A stretch of 27,791 bases of DNA from JAFCEV01 sp964473005 (GTDB lineage: Archaea; Nanobdellota; Nanobdellia; Pacearchaeales; GW2011-AR1). Made by a program: the position numbers and the translations under genes. Positions 1 to 7,305 of this stretch are shown here, in pieces; position 1 is the stretch's first letter; every line of letters begins with the position of its first letter. The notes below the pieces were generated by a model. It worked only from the letters and a program-made list of their open reading frames with translations, did not search any database and had not been told where the DNA came from. Location: NCBI GenBank assembly GCA_964473005.1, contig CAYYME010000004.1, positions 1 through 27,791 of the forward strand, read 5' to 3'.

Positions 1-227
1 GAAAACAAACGAGAAATTGCACTAATATTGGCACTTGTTTAGACACATACAAAACCCCGGAAATAGAACAGAATTGTACTCCAGAAATAGTCTGGGAAGA
101 AGTTGAAAATAAAAACCCTTTTTACCTTATTATAATTTTATTGACTCTGATTGTTATTATTTTTTATTTGAAGAAGGTTGTACTAAGACTAACTAAAAGA
201 TTTAATAAACATTTAAAATCCCGTTAG
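1..227 (+). CDS. C-terminal end of a membrane-anchored surface protein (5' end outside window)
   Basis: An open frame enters from the left edge and stops at 225-227, leaving about 74 residues. It begins with a Cys-rich segment (QTRNCTNIGTC, then EIEQNC about 13 residues later) that resembles the end of the thrombospondin type-1-like repeats found in secreted archaeal proteins. An acidic linker leads to a hydrophobic helix (about 19 residues, FYLIIILLTLIVIIFYL) and then a strongly basic tail (KK...R...KR..KH). This is the usual arrangement of an extracellular protein held by a C-terminal membrane anchor with a cytoplasmic basic end. The frame and topology are seen directly; the thrombospondin-like relation is inferred from Cys/Trp-type spacing in one partial repeat. 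The function of the whole protein cannot be judged from this end. Confidence 0.65.
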   Translation, partial: KQTRNCTNIGTCLDTYKTPEIEQNCTPEIVWEEVENKNPFYLIIILLTLIVIIFYLKKVVLRLTKRFNKHLKSR

Positions 228-580
228 CATTGCACTAAGAATATAACTGGGCAAATTAATTCATAAGAAATAATTTATTAAGCCCTCTAAATTTTCTCTT
301 TTTTATAAGATTATGACATAATTTGGGTAGGGTTTTCAAGTAATAATTATAACCCTGGGAGAATCTTCAAGCCTTCAAATAGACGGCCTGAAGCGTCTCC
401 TGGGCAAAAAGAGGTGATAAGAAATACAATACCCCTTACTATATAAACTTTTCTGTTATGTTACCCTTCTGAAATGACATGAAGTAATTAGCAGAGAGTA
501 GTAATCTTGCTATCATTTTAAAGGATTAAATCAGGATATTTAACCACTACAGGATAAAGTGGTATACACTACATTTCATA
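228..580. other. 353-base gene-free stretch
   Basis: No convincing protein-coding frame is present. The left part (299-310) holds a TATA-like T-rich/TATAAG element. The centre holds the strong imperfect hairpin described separately. The right part (440-580) is plain AT-rich sequence with no structure I could support. Confidence 0.6.
321..435 (+). ncRNA. Candidate structured RNA with a long imperfect hairpin
   Basis: Bases 354-362 pair with 396-404 (9 bp, two G-U). After a symmetric 2x2 internal loop, 365-373 pair with 385-393 (8 of 9 pairs, one A-C mismatch), closing an 11-base loop. Bases 325-329 (GGGTA) can pair with 430-434 (TACCC) to enclose the unit, and 329-334 (AGGGTT) can pair with 351-356 (AACCCT), which partly competes with the base of the main stem. 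A TATA-like element at about 299-310 lies at a suitable distance for a start near 325. The GC content of the hairpin is well above its surroundings. I do not recognise it as RNase P RNA, SRP RNA, 5S rRNA or a known riboswitch. It could also be a processing or termination structure of the upstream mRNA. Strand is inferred from the TATA position. Confidence 0.35.
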
Positions 581-958
581 TTAAAAAGGCAGATTATCCC
601 ATTCTTTTTTCTCCTCTTCACTCATTTCCCATTCTATTTCTTCATGGTACATCGCATCCCCCCATATTTTTTCATTTTCCCACTCAAAAATTGTTCTTAG
701 ATTATCCACTCTCCCTTCCAGTCCAAAACCATTTAAAAGGAAATCTGGCGTTTCACCAACTCTTTCGTCTGTTTTCACCAATATATAAGGAACTTTTTCT
801 ATTTTATCTTTTTTAAAATATTTATCAATAACTACTCCAGAATACCACTTTTTTTCAAAATAGGCTTTTACTCTATCTCCTATAAGAAAATTCCTCCCAA
901 CTTTAAGATCAAGATTTTTAGGATATGTTTCTTTATACGCTTTAATTATTTTTTTCAT
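581..958 (-). CDS. Hypothetical 125-aa protein with a possible SH3/Tudor-like fold
   Basis: The protein has a basic N-terminus, then a segment at about residues 25-65 (GDRVKAYFEKKWYSGVVIDKY followed by a second strand-like stretch ending in ILVKTDE) with the pattern of small beta-barrel modules such as Tudor or KOW/SH3-like domains: a G-D-x-V strand, an aromatic, then W-Y-x-G-x-V-I. The C-terminal third is acidic and tryptophan-rich and looks helical. No catalytic motif is visible. The start at 958 is supported by a TATA box centred about 27 bases upstream, which implies a leaderless mRNA. It is transcribed divergently from scpA. The domain suggestion rests on pattern only; the function is unknown. 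Confidence 0.6.
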   Translation of the reverse strand: MKKIIKAYKETYPKNLDLKVGRNFLIGDRVKAYFEKKWYSGVVIDKYFKKDKIEKVPYILVKTDERVGETPDFLLNGFGLEGRVDNLRTIFEWENEKIWGDAMYHEEIEWEMSEEEKKEWDNLPF

Positions 959-978
959 AATTTAAACAGAAGGCTGTC

Positions 979-993
979 TTTTTTAAATATAAT
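979..993. promoter_or_regulatory. TATA box in the divergent 958/1027 intergenic region
   Basis: The near-symmetric AT-rich element TTTTAAATATAAT lies 27 bases upstream of the minus-strand start at 958 (leaderless spacing) and about 40 bases upstream of the scpA start at 1027 (short leader). It may serve both directions, but the plus-strand use is less certain. Confidence 0.5.
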
Positions 994-1026
994 CAATCTT
1001 AAAAACTATTGTTTCATTGATATCTC

Positions 1027-1911
1027 ATGATAAAAGAGGAAAAAGCAAGCATAAGACAGGAGCAGATTCATGACATTCTGTTTAACAGGGAAATTGGATG
1101 GCAGGAAATCATTTATGATTTGATTAATACAGAGCAACTTGACCCCTGGGATATAAACATAACCATTCTTACAGATAAATACCTGGGTAAGATTCAGGAA
1201 CTGGAAGAGGCAGATTTCTTTGTTTCCAGCAAAGTCCTTCTTGCAGCAGCCCTTTTATTGAGGATAAAATCAGAAATTCTGCTTAATAAGTATATCAAAA
1301 GCATAGATGACATTCTTTTTGAGAGAAAAGCCGAGGCAAAGCATGTTCTTGAGAAAATTGAGCTTGATGAAGAATTCCCGCTCTTATTTCCAAAAAGCCC
1401 TATGTCAAGATTAAGGAAAGTCACACTAAAAGAACTAATGGAATCTCTGAGCAAAGCAATTATTACAGAAAACAGAAGAATAAAAAAGGAAATAATACAC
1501 AGGAATGCGCTCAGGGAAACAGGCATATCCCTTCCAAAAAGAAAATTCAGCATAAAAGACAGGATAAACGAAATTTACAGAAGATTATTCAGCCATTTCA
1601 AGGAAAATAAAGACAAAAAAAGAATATCCTACACAGAATTTGCCGGAGGAGATAAAGATGAGAAGATAATCTCTTTTTCTCCGTTGCTGCATCTAGAGCA
1701 CCAAAAAAAAGTCTGGCTTGAGCAGGAAAATCATTTTGATGAGATATTTATCTGGTTAAAGGAAGTTTATTATGAGCAAAAAGGCGATCCTTTTGCAGAT
1801 TTGAAGGAAGAGTTAAAAAAAGAGATTGAAGAACTCGATGACGAAAAAAAGCAGAAACTTCAGGAAATCAATAAAGACTTTGAAAATCCCTTAGGGCAGA
1901 TGTTTGAATAA
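1027..1911 (+). CDS. scpA: Chromosome segregation/condensation protein ScpA (kleisin)
   Basis: This is the kleisin subunit that bridges the two heads of an SMC dimer in chromosome condensation. The N-terminal region (residues about 22-85) carries the ScpA signature: a W-Q-x-I-I-Y-D-L-I segment, D-P-W-D-I-N-I, a helix with T-D-K-Y, then L-L-A-A-A-L-L-L-R-I-K-S. The C-terminal third has the winged-helix-like segment (FSPLLHLEHQKKVWLEQ), followed by a charged tail. The length of 294 aa is slightly above the bacterial average of about 250-270 because of a basic central linker and an acidic end. Neither SMC nor ScpB lies in the window. The gene stands 70 bases before the next one, which has its own ribosome-binding site, so co-transcription is possible but not shown. 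Confidence 0.87.
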   Translation: MIKEEKASIRQEQIHDILFNREIGWQEIIYDLINTEQLDPWDINITILTDKYLGKIQELEEADFFVSSKVLLAAALLLRIKSEILLNKYIKSIDDILFERKAEAKHVLEKIELDEEFPLLFPKSPMSRLRKVTLKELMESLSKAIITENRRIKKEIIHRNALRETGISLPKRKFSIKDRINEIYRRLFSHFKENKDKKRISYTEFAGGDKDEKIISFSPLLHLEHQKKVWLEQENHFDEIFIWLKEVYYEQKGDPFADLKEELKKEIEELDDEKKQKLQEINKDFENPLGQMFE

Positions 1912-1981
1912 ACTTAACAAATAATTTTTTAGTAATTAACTTTAATAAGCATATTTAATTATCTATAATAGAGGATATAAA

Positions 1982-2944
1982 ATGAGACTACAAATAAGGC
2001 TTCCGAAATTAGAGACTTATAAAAGAGACAAGAGGAAACCAATTGATGAAATTTATAATTCTTTTTCAAAATTAGGAAAAAATTGGGTGGGGGAGATAAT
2101 TGCTTACCAAAAAGCAGATTCAGGAAAAAATAAGAATATTCTGCTGCCGATAATTGGCTTCAGAACAAAAAACAAAGGAAATGCAATCTGGATAATTGCA
2201 GGAATTCACGGAGAAGAGCCTGCAGGAGTTAATGCAATTGCAAAAAAATTAAAATTCATAAACAAAGTAGGCAAGAGAATCCCCCTGGTTCTTCTGCCAT
2301 TGTGCAATCCAAGCGGATATTGGAGAAACTGGAGATATCCAAACAGGAAAAAAATGTCAAGGAACCATGATATTTCAAGTATAGGGGATTCAGAGCATTA
2401 TTTGATTGATTTAAAAGAACCAAACAAGCCAAGGGAAAAAGAGCCATCATCAAAAGTTGCAAAGATATTCAGTGCCTATGTTCTGCGTTTATCAAAAAAA
2501 TACAGGCCTTTTTTAGTGCTGGATTTGCATGAAGATGCCAGCAAAAGCAAAATTTACATTTATTCTCAGGGAAGGCTGGGAGCAAATGACCCGATAGCAA
2601 AGGAAATTGTCAGCATATTAAAGAAGAAAGGATTAAAAATGTATGAAAAAGGAAAAACTGTCTTTAAACAAAAGATATTGGGGGGAATTGTTTCAAATAT
2701 TCATGATGGCTCAATTGACGAGCTTTTATCTTCAAAGTATATAATTTCCGGGAAACGAAGAGTAAAAGGGCCCTATGCAAGAAGTGTAATTGTTGTTGAA
2801 ACAAATACTATCGGAATTGCCTTGTCAAAGAGAGTGAACATTCATTCAAAAATTTTAAAGAGAATCAGGAAATTTTATAAAATCTCAAAGAGCATTTATG
2901 ACGACCCTTATTTAAGAGGGCAAATTGAATCTGATATTGTTTAA
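1982..2944 (+). CDS. M14-family zinc carboxypeptidase-like protein
   Basis: The predicted role is a metal-dependent carboxypeptidase or related amide hydrolase. The zinc motif H-x-x-E is present as GIHGEEPAG (H76, E79). The third ligand is H183 in LVLDLHEDAS. Substrate-binding R127-N128 sits in MSRNHD, and a likely general base E273 lies in VIVVETNT, the usual M14 order and spacing. There is no signal peptide, so it probably acts in the cytoplasm. The substrate cannot be told: succinylglutamate desuccinylase-like and peptidase branches share these motifs. An AGAGG element lies about 7 bases before the start. The next gene, dph6, starts 1 base after its stop codon, so the two are almost certainly co-transcribed. 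Confidence 0.78.
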   Translation: MRLQIRLPKLETYKRDKRKPIDEIYNSFSKLGKNWVGEIIAYQKADSGKNKNILLPIIGFRTKNKGNAIWIIAGIHGEEPAGVNAIAKKLKFINKVGKRIPLVLLPLCNPSGYWRNWRYPNRKKMSRNHDISSIGDSEHYLIDLKEPNKPREKEPSSKVAKIFSAYVLRLSKKYRPFLVLDLHEDASKSKIYIYSQGRLGANDPIAKEIVSILKKKGLKMYEKGKTVFKQKILGGIVSNIHDGSIDELLSSKYIISGKRRVKGPYARSVIVVETNTIGIALSKRVNIHSKILKRIRKFYKISKSIYDDPYLRGQIESDIV

Positions 2945-2945
2945 A

Positions 2946-3617
2946 ATGAAACTTGGTGTTTTGTTTTCAGGGGGAAAAGATTCTGTTTATTCTTCCTATC
3001 TTGCTAAAAGGCAGGGGCATGAATTAGCCTGCTTAATCTCAATTCTTTCAGAAAACAAAGAATCTTACATGTTCCACACACCTTCAATTGAACAGGTCAA
3101 AAAACAGGCAGAAGTTATGAATATTCCCCTAATAATTCAAAAAACAAAAGGAGAAAAAGAGATTGAATTGGCTGATTTGGAGAAGGCAATCAAGTCAGCT
3201 AAGGAAAAATATCATATCAATGCCATAATCAGCGGTGCACTGGCTTCAAATTATCAAAAATCCCGAATAGAAAATATATGTAAAAAATTAAATTTAAAAT
3301 CAATAACTCCTTTATGGCATATAGATGAAATAAAATATCTTCAGAGATTAATAAAAAATAATTTTAAGGTGATTATTGTTGGTGTATTCGCTTATCCATT
3401 AGATAGTTCATGGTTAGGAAAAATAATCGATGAAACCTTTATACAGGAGATTATTGAACTTAACAAAAAATATAAAATCCATGCTGCAGGAGAGGGCGGG
3501 GAATTTGAAACATTTGTTCTTGGTTGTCCGCTGTTTAAACACGAATTAAAAATTAAATTTTTTAGAGATATAAAAGAAGGAGAAAACAGCTGGAGACGGG
3601 AGATTAAAGTAGAATGA
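2946..3617 (+). CDS. dph6: Diphthine--ammonia ligase Dph6 (PP-loop ATPase)
   Basis: Dph6 carries out the last step of diphthamide synthesis on elongation factor 2, the ATP-dependent amidation of diphthine. The PP-loop SGGKDS is at residues 8-13 of the chosen start. The family-specific C-terminal motif GEGGEFETFV is intact, as is the ISGAL segment (pattern of the family's central motif). The length of 223 aa agrees with archaeal Dph6. A start at 2925 would add seven residues that overlap the upstream gene; the ATG at 2946, one base after the upstream stop, puts the PP-loop in its usual N-terminal place. The stop at 3617 directly abuts the convergent minus-strand gene ending at 3618. Other N-type ATP pyrophosphatases are possible, but the GGEFE motif argues for Dph6. 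Confidence 0.87.
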   Translation: MKLGVLFSGGKDSVYSSYLAKRQGHELACLISILSENKESYMFHTPSIEQVKKQAEVMNIPLIIQKTKGEKEIELADLEKAIKSAKEKYHINAIISGALASNYQKSRIENICKKLNLKSITPLWHIDEIKYLQRLIKNNFKVIIVGVFAYPLDSSWLGKIIDETFIQEIIELNKKYKIHAAGEGGEFETFVLGCPLFKHELKIKFFRDIKEGENSWRREIKVE

Positions 3618-3890
3618 TTAACTTCCGTGATTTTTAATACACTTTGTCTTGATGTTATTAATCTCAAAAGCTGTATCTTTTGCGAATTTTTTCAAATCCC
3701 TTATATCATCAGAAGCAGTATCGAGCTTATGCATTGCCCATCCAGCAAGATAAACTGCTCCAAAAATAGGAGCATATTCTAATAATGTGGGTGTTTGAAT
3801 AATTCCCACAAGCTTAAGCAAGAGCCAAATAAAAATCCCTGCAAGAACAACCCATGCAATAATGTCCCAAAAAGTCAGCCTCTTTTTCAT
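3618..3890 (-). CDS. Small two-helix membrane protein, unknown function
   Basis: This 90-aa protein has two hydrophobic segments (about residues 7-31 and 39-56) joined by a short loop, then a polar helical tail with several charges and one Cys. The start lies 5 bases after the hisS stop codon, so it is the last gene of the tRNA-His/phosphatase/hisS unit. No family was recognised. The position suggests co-transcription, not necessarily a shared function. Confidence 0.65.
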   Translation of the reverse strand: MKKRLTFWDIIAWVVLAGIFIWLLLKLVGIIQTPTLLEYAPIFGAVYLAGWAMHKLDTASDDIRDLKKFAKDTAFEINNIKTKCIKNHGS

Positions 3891-3895
3891 ATTAT

Positions 3896-5041
3896 TTACA
3901 AATCATTAATATTAATATATTTTTCCTTCCCTGTTTTCATATCCTTAACTTTAAACTTCTTTGCCTTGACTTCTTTCTCCCCGACAAAAATAATCTGGTT
4001 ATATTTATAAGAGTTAGCAAATTCAAGTGCTTTTGAGGGTTTTCCGTAATAAATTGAGGCAATTTTGCCGGATTTTCTCAATTTTTCTGCAAGTTCAACT
4101 GTTTCTTTGTCTTTTCCAAGAGAGATTACCAGGATTTTTCCTTTGTCTGATTTTATCTTAGCCAGCATTGCTATTCTGTCAAGTCCAAAAGCAACACCTG
4201 TGCACTGAACATTATTGAATTTATAACTGCCACCTGCAATTATTGTCTCCTTAATTCCTTTTGCTTTTATTTCAAAGACATTTTTGTTGTAATAGCTCAA
4301 ACCCCTGATAAGAGTAGGGGAAAAGAAGACTCTTATTCTGTATAATCTGCAATATTTCATCAGTTCGATAATTTCCCTGTAAGAATCAAATCTCTCAAAA
4401 TATTTTTCTCCTTTTTTTAACAAGGCAAGAATTTTCTCTGCTTTGTATTTTTTAAGATTTTCCCTGACTTCTTTTTCAGGAAGTTTGTCATACTTGTCTA
4501 TCTCTCTTAGGATATTTGTTTTATCTTTTTCTTTAATATTGTTATCTCCTAAAATCTCGTTTAATAATGCGCGATTGTTTATCAGAATTATTGGTTTAAT
4601 TCCCAGTTTCTCCAGAACTTCATTTGAAACTGACAAAATTTCTGCTTCATCTTTTATTGTTGAGCCGATTGTGTCAATATCACACTGGGTAAACTGCCTG
4701 AATCTGTTTGCAGAAATCGGTTCATCCCTGAAAACTTCGCCAATCTGATATCTTTTATATGGAAGTTTTTTATTTTTCATCAATCTTCTGAGCTGAAATG
4801 TGAATTCATATCGCAGTGCAAGTTTTCTTTTTCCTTTATCCTGAAGCTTGAAAATATCTGAAACAGCCTCGTCATTTGCATTTTCTCCTTTCACAAATTC
4901 TTCAGGCTCAATAATTGGCGTTTCTGCCGGCTCAAACCCGTATTTTTCAAAAGTCTCAGCTAAGATTTTTCTGATTTCTGCCCTTTTCACAGCTTCATCG
5001 CCTGTGAAATCCCTGAATCCCTTGGTAATTTCGGTTGTCAT
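3896..5041 (-). CDS. hisS: Histidyl-tRNA synthetase
   Basis: A class II synthetase that charges tRNA-His. Motif 2 (GEVFRDE at about 101-107, then RFRQFTQCDID) and motif 3 (TGVAFGLDRI at 281-290) are clear. The histidine-specific loop is present as LIRGLSYYNKNVFE (residues 244-257); the usual form is RGLDYY, so the Asp has become Ser here. The C-terminal anticodon-binding domain is present from about residue 300. The total of 381 aa is shorter than the usual 410-430. The start codon overlaps the stop of the upstream phosphatase-like gene by 4 bases (ATGA). Its substrate tRNA-His is encoded at the head of the same unit, about 860 bases upstream. Confidence 0.97.
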   Translation of the reverse strand: MTTEITKGFRDFTGDEAVKRAEIRKILAETFEKYGFEPAETPIIEPEEFVKGENANDEAVSDIFKLQDKGKRKLALRYEFTFQLRRLMKNKKLPYKRYQIGEVFRDEPISANRFRQFTQCDIDTIGSTIKDEAEILSVSNEVLEKLGIKPIILINNRALLNEILGDNNIKEKDKTNILREIDKYDKLPEKEVRENLKKYKAEKILALLKKGEKYFERFDSYREIIELMKYCRLYRIRVFFSPTLIRGLSYYNKNVFEIKAKGIKETIIAGGSYKFNNVQCTGVAFGLDRIAMLAKIKSDKGKILVISLGKDKETVELAEKLRKSGKIASIYYGKPSKALEFANSYKYNQIIFVGEKEVKAKKFKVKDMKTGKEKYININDL

Positions 5042-5466
5042 TTTAGTTTTCCTCTTTCCAAATCTTTATTTAATATATCAATTCTATCAATTATAGATTT
5101 AATTATTTCTTCAATTTCCGATTTATTCTTATTTGCAACATCCTTAATTTTCCAGACAATTACTTTTTTTCCATATTTTTTATTTTTATTAAATACTTGC
5201 GGAGGAACATCATTGGCTGTAATAACAGCAATATTTTGCCAAGCCATTAATTTTGAAGTTAATCCCTGTGTTTTTCCCTTAATATCCAAATCAAATTCTT
5301 TAGCAAGTTTCTTTGAGAAAGGATTTAATGGTTTGCCTTTTATTAGCCCTGCACTTTTTGCCTTGATATTTTTATTTTTGTTAATCTTATTAAAATAAGC
5401 AAGTGCGATTCTGCTTCTGAATCTGTTATACCTGCATACAAATAATATATTTATTTTATTTTTCAT
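5038..5466 (-). CDS. Low-molecular-weight phosphatase-like protein, copy B
   Basis: Proteins of this fold include LMW protein-tyrosine phosphatases and the related arsenate reductases. The N-terminal phosphate-binding loop C-X5-R-S is present (C11 to R17-S18, in FVCRYNRFRS). It keeps the nucleophilic Cys, the Asn and the Arg, but the usual Gly at position 3 of the loop is Tyr and the usual second Cys is Phe. A candidate general-acid Asp is in WKIKDV near residue 110. It is a tandem paralogue of the gene just upstream; the stretch SR-x-ALAYFNKINKNK is almost identical in both. It overlaps both neighbours by 4 bases (ATGA). The substrate is unknown; whether it acts on a protein, a small molecule or RNA cannot be read from the sequence. 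Confidence 0.75.
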   Translation of the reverse strand: MKNKINILFVCRYNRFRSRIALAYFNKINKNKNIKAKSAGLIKGKPLNPFSKKLAKEFDLDIKGKTQGLTSKLMAWQNIAVITANDVPPQVFNKNKKYGKKVIVWKIKDVANKNKSEIEEIIKSIIDRIDILNKDLERGKLK

Positions 5467-5876
5467 TTTTTATTCCCCAGTTGTTTATTTAATATATCAA
5501 CTTTCTTTATTACACTTTGGATTATTCTTCTATTTCCTTTAGTATCGCTTCCTTCAGCCACATCCTTAATTTTCCATATTTGTATCTTATCCTTATACCA
5601 TTTGTAGCTAAAGATTGCTCTTGGAATGTCATTTGCTATTACTATAACTAAATCCTGTTTTTTTAATAATTCCATGCTTGTGGCTCTTGGTTTTCCAAGA
5701 ATATTCAGCCCGAATTCTTTTGCAATCCTTACCTGATTTTTATCTAAAGGAAGAAAGCCTTCTAATATTCCTGAACTTTCCGCTTTGATTTTCTTATTTT
5801 TATTTATCTTATTAAAATAAGCAAGTGCAACTCTGCTTCTGAATCTGTTGTGCTTGCATATGAATAATAATTTCAT
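5463..5876 (-). CDS. Low-molecular-weight phosphatase-like protein, copy A
   Basis: First protein gene after tRNA-His. The C-X5-R-S loop is C7 to R13-S14 (FICKHNRFRS), with the same Gly-to-bulky and Cys-to-Phe changes as copy B. A helix (ALAYFNKINKNK), a beta strand with ESSG, and the segment VIVIANDIP follow the LMW-phosphatase order. IWKIKDVAEGSD near the C-terminus is the likely counterpart of the family's acid-loop region. The start at 5876 is fixed by a strong ribosome-binding site GGAGG (5882-5886) five bases upstream, only 10 bases after the 3' end of tRNA-His. The length of 137 aa is typical for the fold. It overlaps copy B by 4 bases. Classification is from the loop and fold order; biochemical activity is unproven. 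Confidence 0.77.
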   Translation of the reverse strand: MKLLFICKHNRFRSRVALAYFNKINKNKKIKAESSGILEGFLPLDKNQVRIAKEFGLNILGKPRATSMELLKKQDLVIVIANDIPRAIFSYKWYKDKIQIWKIKDVAEGSDTKGNRRIIQSVIKKVDILNKQLGNKK

Positions 5877-5896
5877 TTTATCCTCCTTTGTTTGAG

Positions 5897-5969
5897 GGCG
5901 GAAGGGGAGAATCGAACTCCCTTTTCATGGACCACAACCATGCGTCATAGCCATTAGACCACAACCGCC
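5897..5969 (-). tRNA. tRNA-His (anticodon GTG)
   Basis: The cloverleaf reads with G-1 encoded at 5969 and opposing C73 at 5897, the tRNA-His identity pair. U8, A14 and a 5-bp anticodon stem (CATGG/CCATG) with loop TTGTGGT are present, as are the T stem GGGAG/CTCCC and loop TTCGATT. CCA is not encoded. The acceptor stem is odd: positions 5-68 and 6-67 are both U-U (5964/5902 and 5963/5903), flanked by good G-C pairs. It lies 20 bases before phosphatase-like copy A and is probably on the same transcript as hisS. Confidence 0.92.
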
Positions 5970-6080
5970 ATACATTTAATTTAATTGAACAAGAATTAAA
6001 AAGGTTTCCACTAGGAATATCTCTTCTGATGATGCCGACAACTCCAAGTATTTGTCATGTTTCTACGAATAAAAAAGCAT

Positions 6081-6090
6081 TTTTAAACTT
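6081..6090 (+). promoter_or_regulatory. TATA box of the MFS gene
   Basis: TTTTAAACTT, preceded by the purine-rich AAAAAAGCA, lies about 25 bases upstream of the ATG at 6109, leaderless spacing. Confidence 0.5.
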
Positions 6091-6108
6091 AACTAACTTA
6101 TTTAGAAG

Positions 6109-7305
6109 ATGGTCTTATTTTTTAGAAAGCGTGAAGGGGTGTCTGCTATGACGGGAATGGCGAAGCTCTCTTTTGTAGTTTTGCTGACTGCATTTTCAAT
6201 ATCATTAATAAATACAATTTTTGCAGTTTACATAGATAGTTTTGTTCATAACGAATCAGCAGTCGGATTTATCTCTGCAATTCTGATAATGGTTGCTCTT
6301 TTATCCTATTTCATATTTATTCCGTTTATAGAAAAAAACAGCAAGACAAAAATATACGGCTTTTCCCTGCTAATGCTTGCCTTAACCTACCTCCTTTTTG
6401 CACTAAACAGAAAACTTTACATTTTTGTAGTTCTCGCAGGTATAGCAATAATATTTCACACCCTGAGAATAACCAGTTTTGGAATAATAATGAAGGAGAA
6501 ATCTCCAAAGAAAAAACTTTCCAGAAACGAGGGGCTTGTCTATACTTTTATGAATATAGCATGGGTAATCGGCCCGCTGGTTGCAGGATGGATTTCTAAT
6601 AAATATAATATACAGCTCGTATTTGCTCTTGCAGCAATTTTTCTTTTTCTGGCATTTATATTTTTCAGGCTTTCGAAGATAAATGTTTCCCACATAACTA
6701 AAAAATCAGACGGCAATTTAATTAAGAATTTTTTCGCTTTTTTCAGGGATAAAAAAAGAACTCTTGCTTATCTTCTCGGCGGGGGGCCAAGTTTGTGGTG
6801 GGCTTTTATTTATATATTTGTCCCTCTGCACATTATAAGAAGCGGTTTGCAAACCTTATGGGTGGGATATTTTCTGTTTGCAATTGCAGTCCCTTTAATT
6901 CTCAGTGAATACATTTTCGCAAGAATGGCAGGAAAAATAGGATTTAAGAAAACTTTCAAGATAGGATTTGCAATAGTTACTATAATCTCTTTCATTTGTT
7001 TTTTTATTGAGAATATATATCTTCTCCTTTCCTTATTAGTTCTCGCAAGTTTTGGGTTTGCAATGCTGGAACCGACGACAGTAACTTATTTTTTGGATAC
7101 ATTAAAAAAGAAAGATGAGAACAGGTTTTTTGGCCCTTACAACACAACTGCAGAGGTGTACTCACTCACAGGAAGAATTTCTGCTTCAGTTCTGCTTTTA
7201 TTCCTTCCTTTCAAATATCTTTTCTTTCTTTTTGGGGGATTCATGTTCCTGCTTTTCTTATTATCCCATAGAATAAAGGACATAATTGAAGACAAAAGAA
7301 AATGA
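6109..7305 (+). CDS. Major facilitator superfamily (MFS) transporter
   Basis: A 398-aa polytopic protein with about 12 hydrophobic helices in two halves, separated by a basic central loop (about residues 190-215, HITKKSDGN...FRDKKR). The basic segment MKEKSPKKKLSRNEG after the fourth helix and the G-P-L-V-A-G-W-I-S-N-K motif in helix 5 are typical of drug/metabolite MFS carriers. The substrate cannot be inferred. The start is supported by a TATA box about 25 bases upstream. The stop overlaps the start of the U32 protein gene by 4 bases (ATGA), so the two are translated together; the functional link is unclear. Confidence 0.9.
   Translation: MVLFFRKREGVSAMTGMAKLSFVVLLTAFSISLINTIFAVYIDSFVHNESAVGFISAILIMVALLSYFIFIPFIEKNSKTKIYGFSLLMLALTYLLFALNRKLYIFVVLAGIAIIFHTLRITSFGIIMKEKSPKKKLSRNEGLVYTFMNIAWVIGPLVAGWISNKYNIQLVFALAAIFLFLAFIFFRLSKINVSHITKKSDGNLIKNFFAFFRDKKRTLAYLLGGGPSLWWAFIYIFVPLHIIRSGLQTLWVGYFLFAIAVPLILSEYIFARMAGKIGFKKTFKIGFAIVTIISFICFFIENIYLLLSLLVLASFGFAMLEPTTVTYFLDTLKKKDENRFFGPYNTTAEVYSLTGRISASVLLLFLPFKYLFFLFGGFMFLLFLLSHRIKDIIEDKRK

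Noticed and set aside
411..472. Possible C/D box sRNA (GTGATAA ... CTGA)
   Set aside because: The C box has a mismatch, no C'/D' boxes were found and the ends do not pair; the larger hairpin explains the region better.
559..816. Plus-strand reading frame over the 125-aa gene
   Set aside because: It is antisense to the better-supported minus-strand gene, is low-complexity (Phe/Leu/Pro-rich) and has no promoter or ribosome-binding site.
6028..6045. TGATGA resembling a C box upstream of the MFS gene
   Set aside because: The preceding base is not a purine as required and no CTGA follows at suitable distance.
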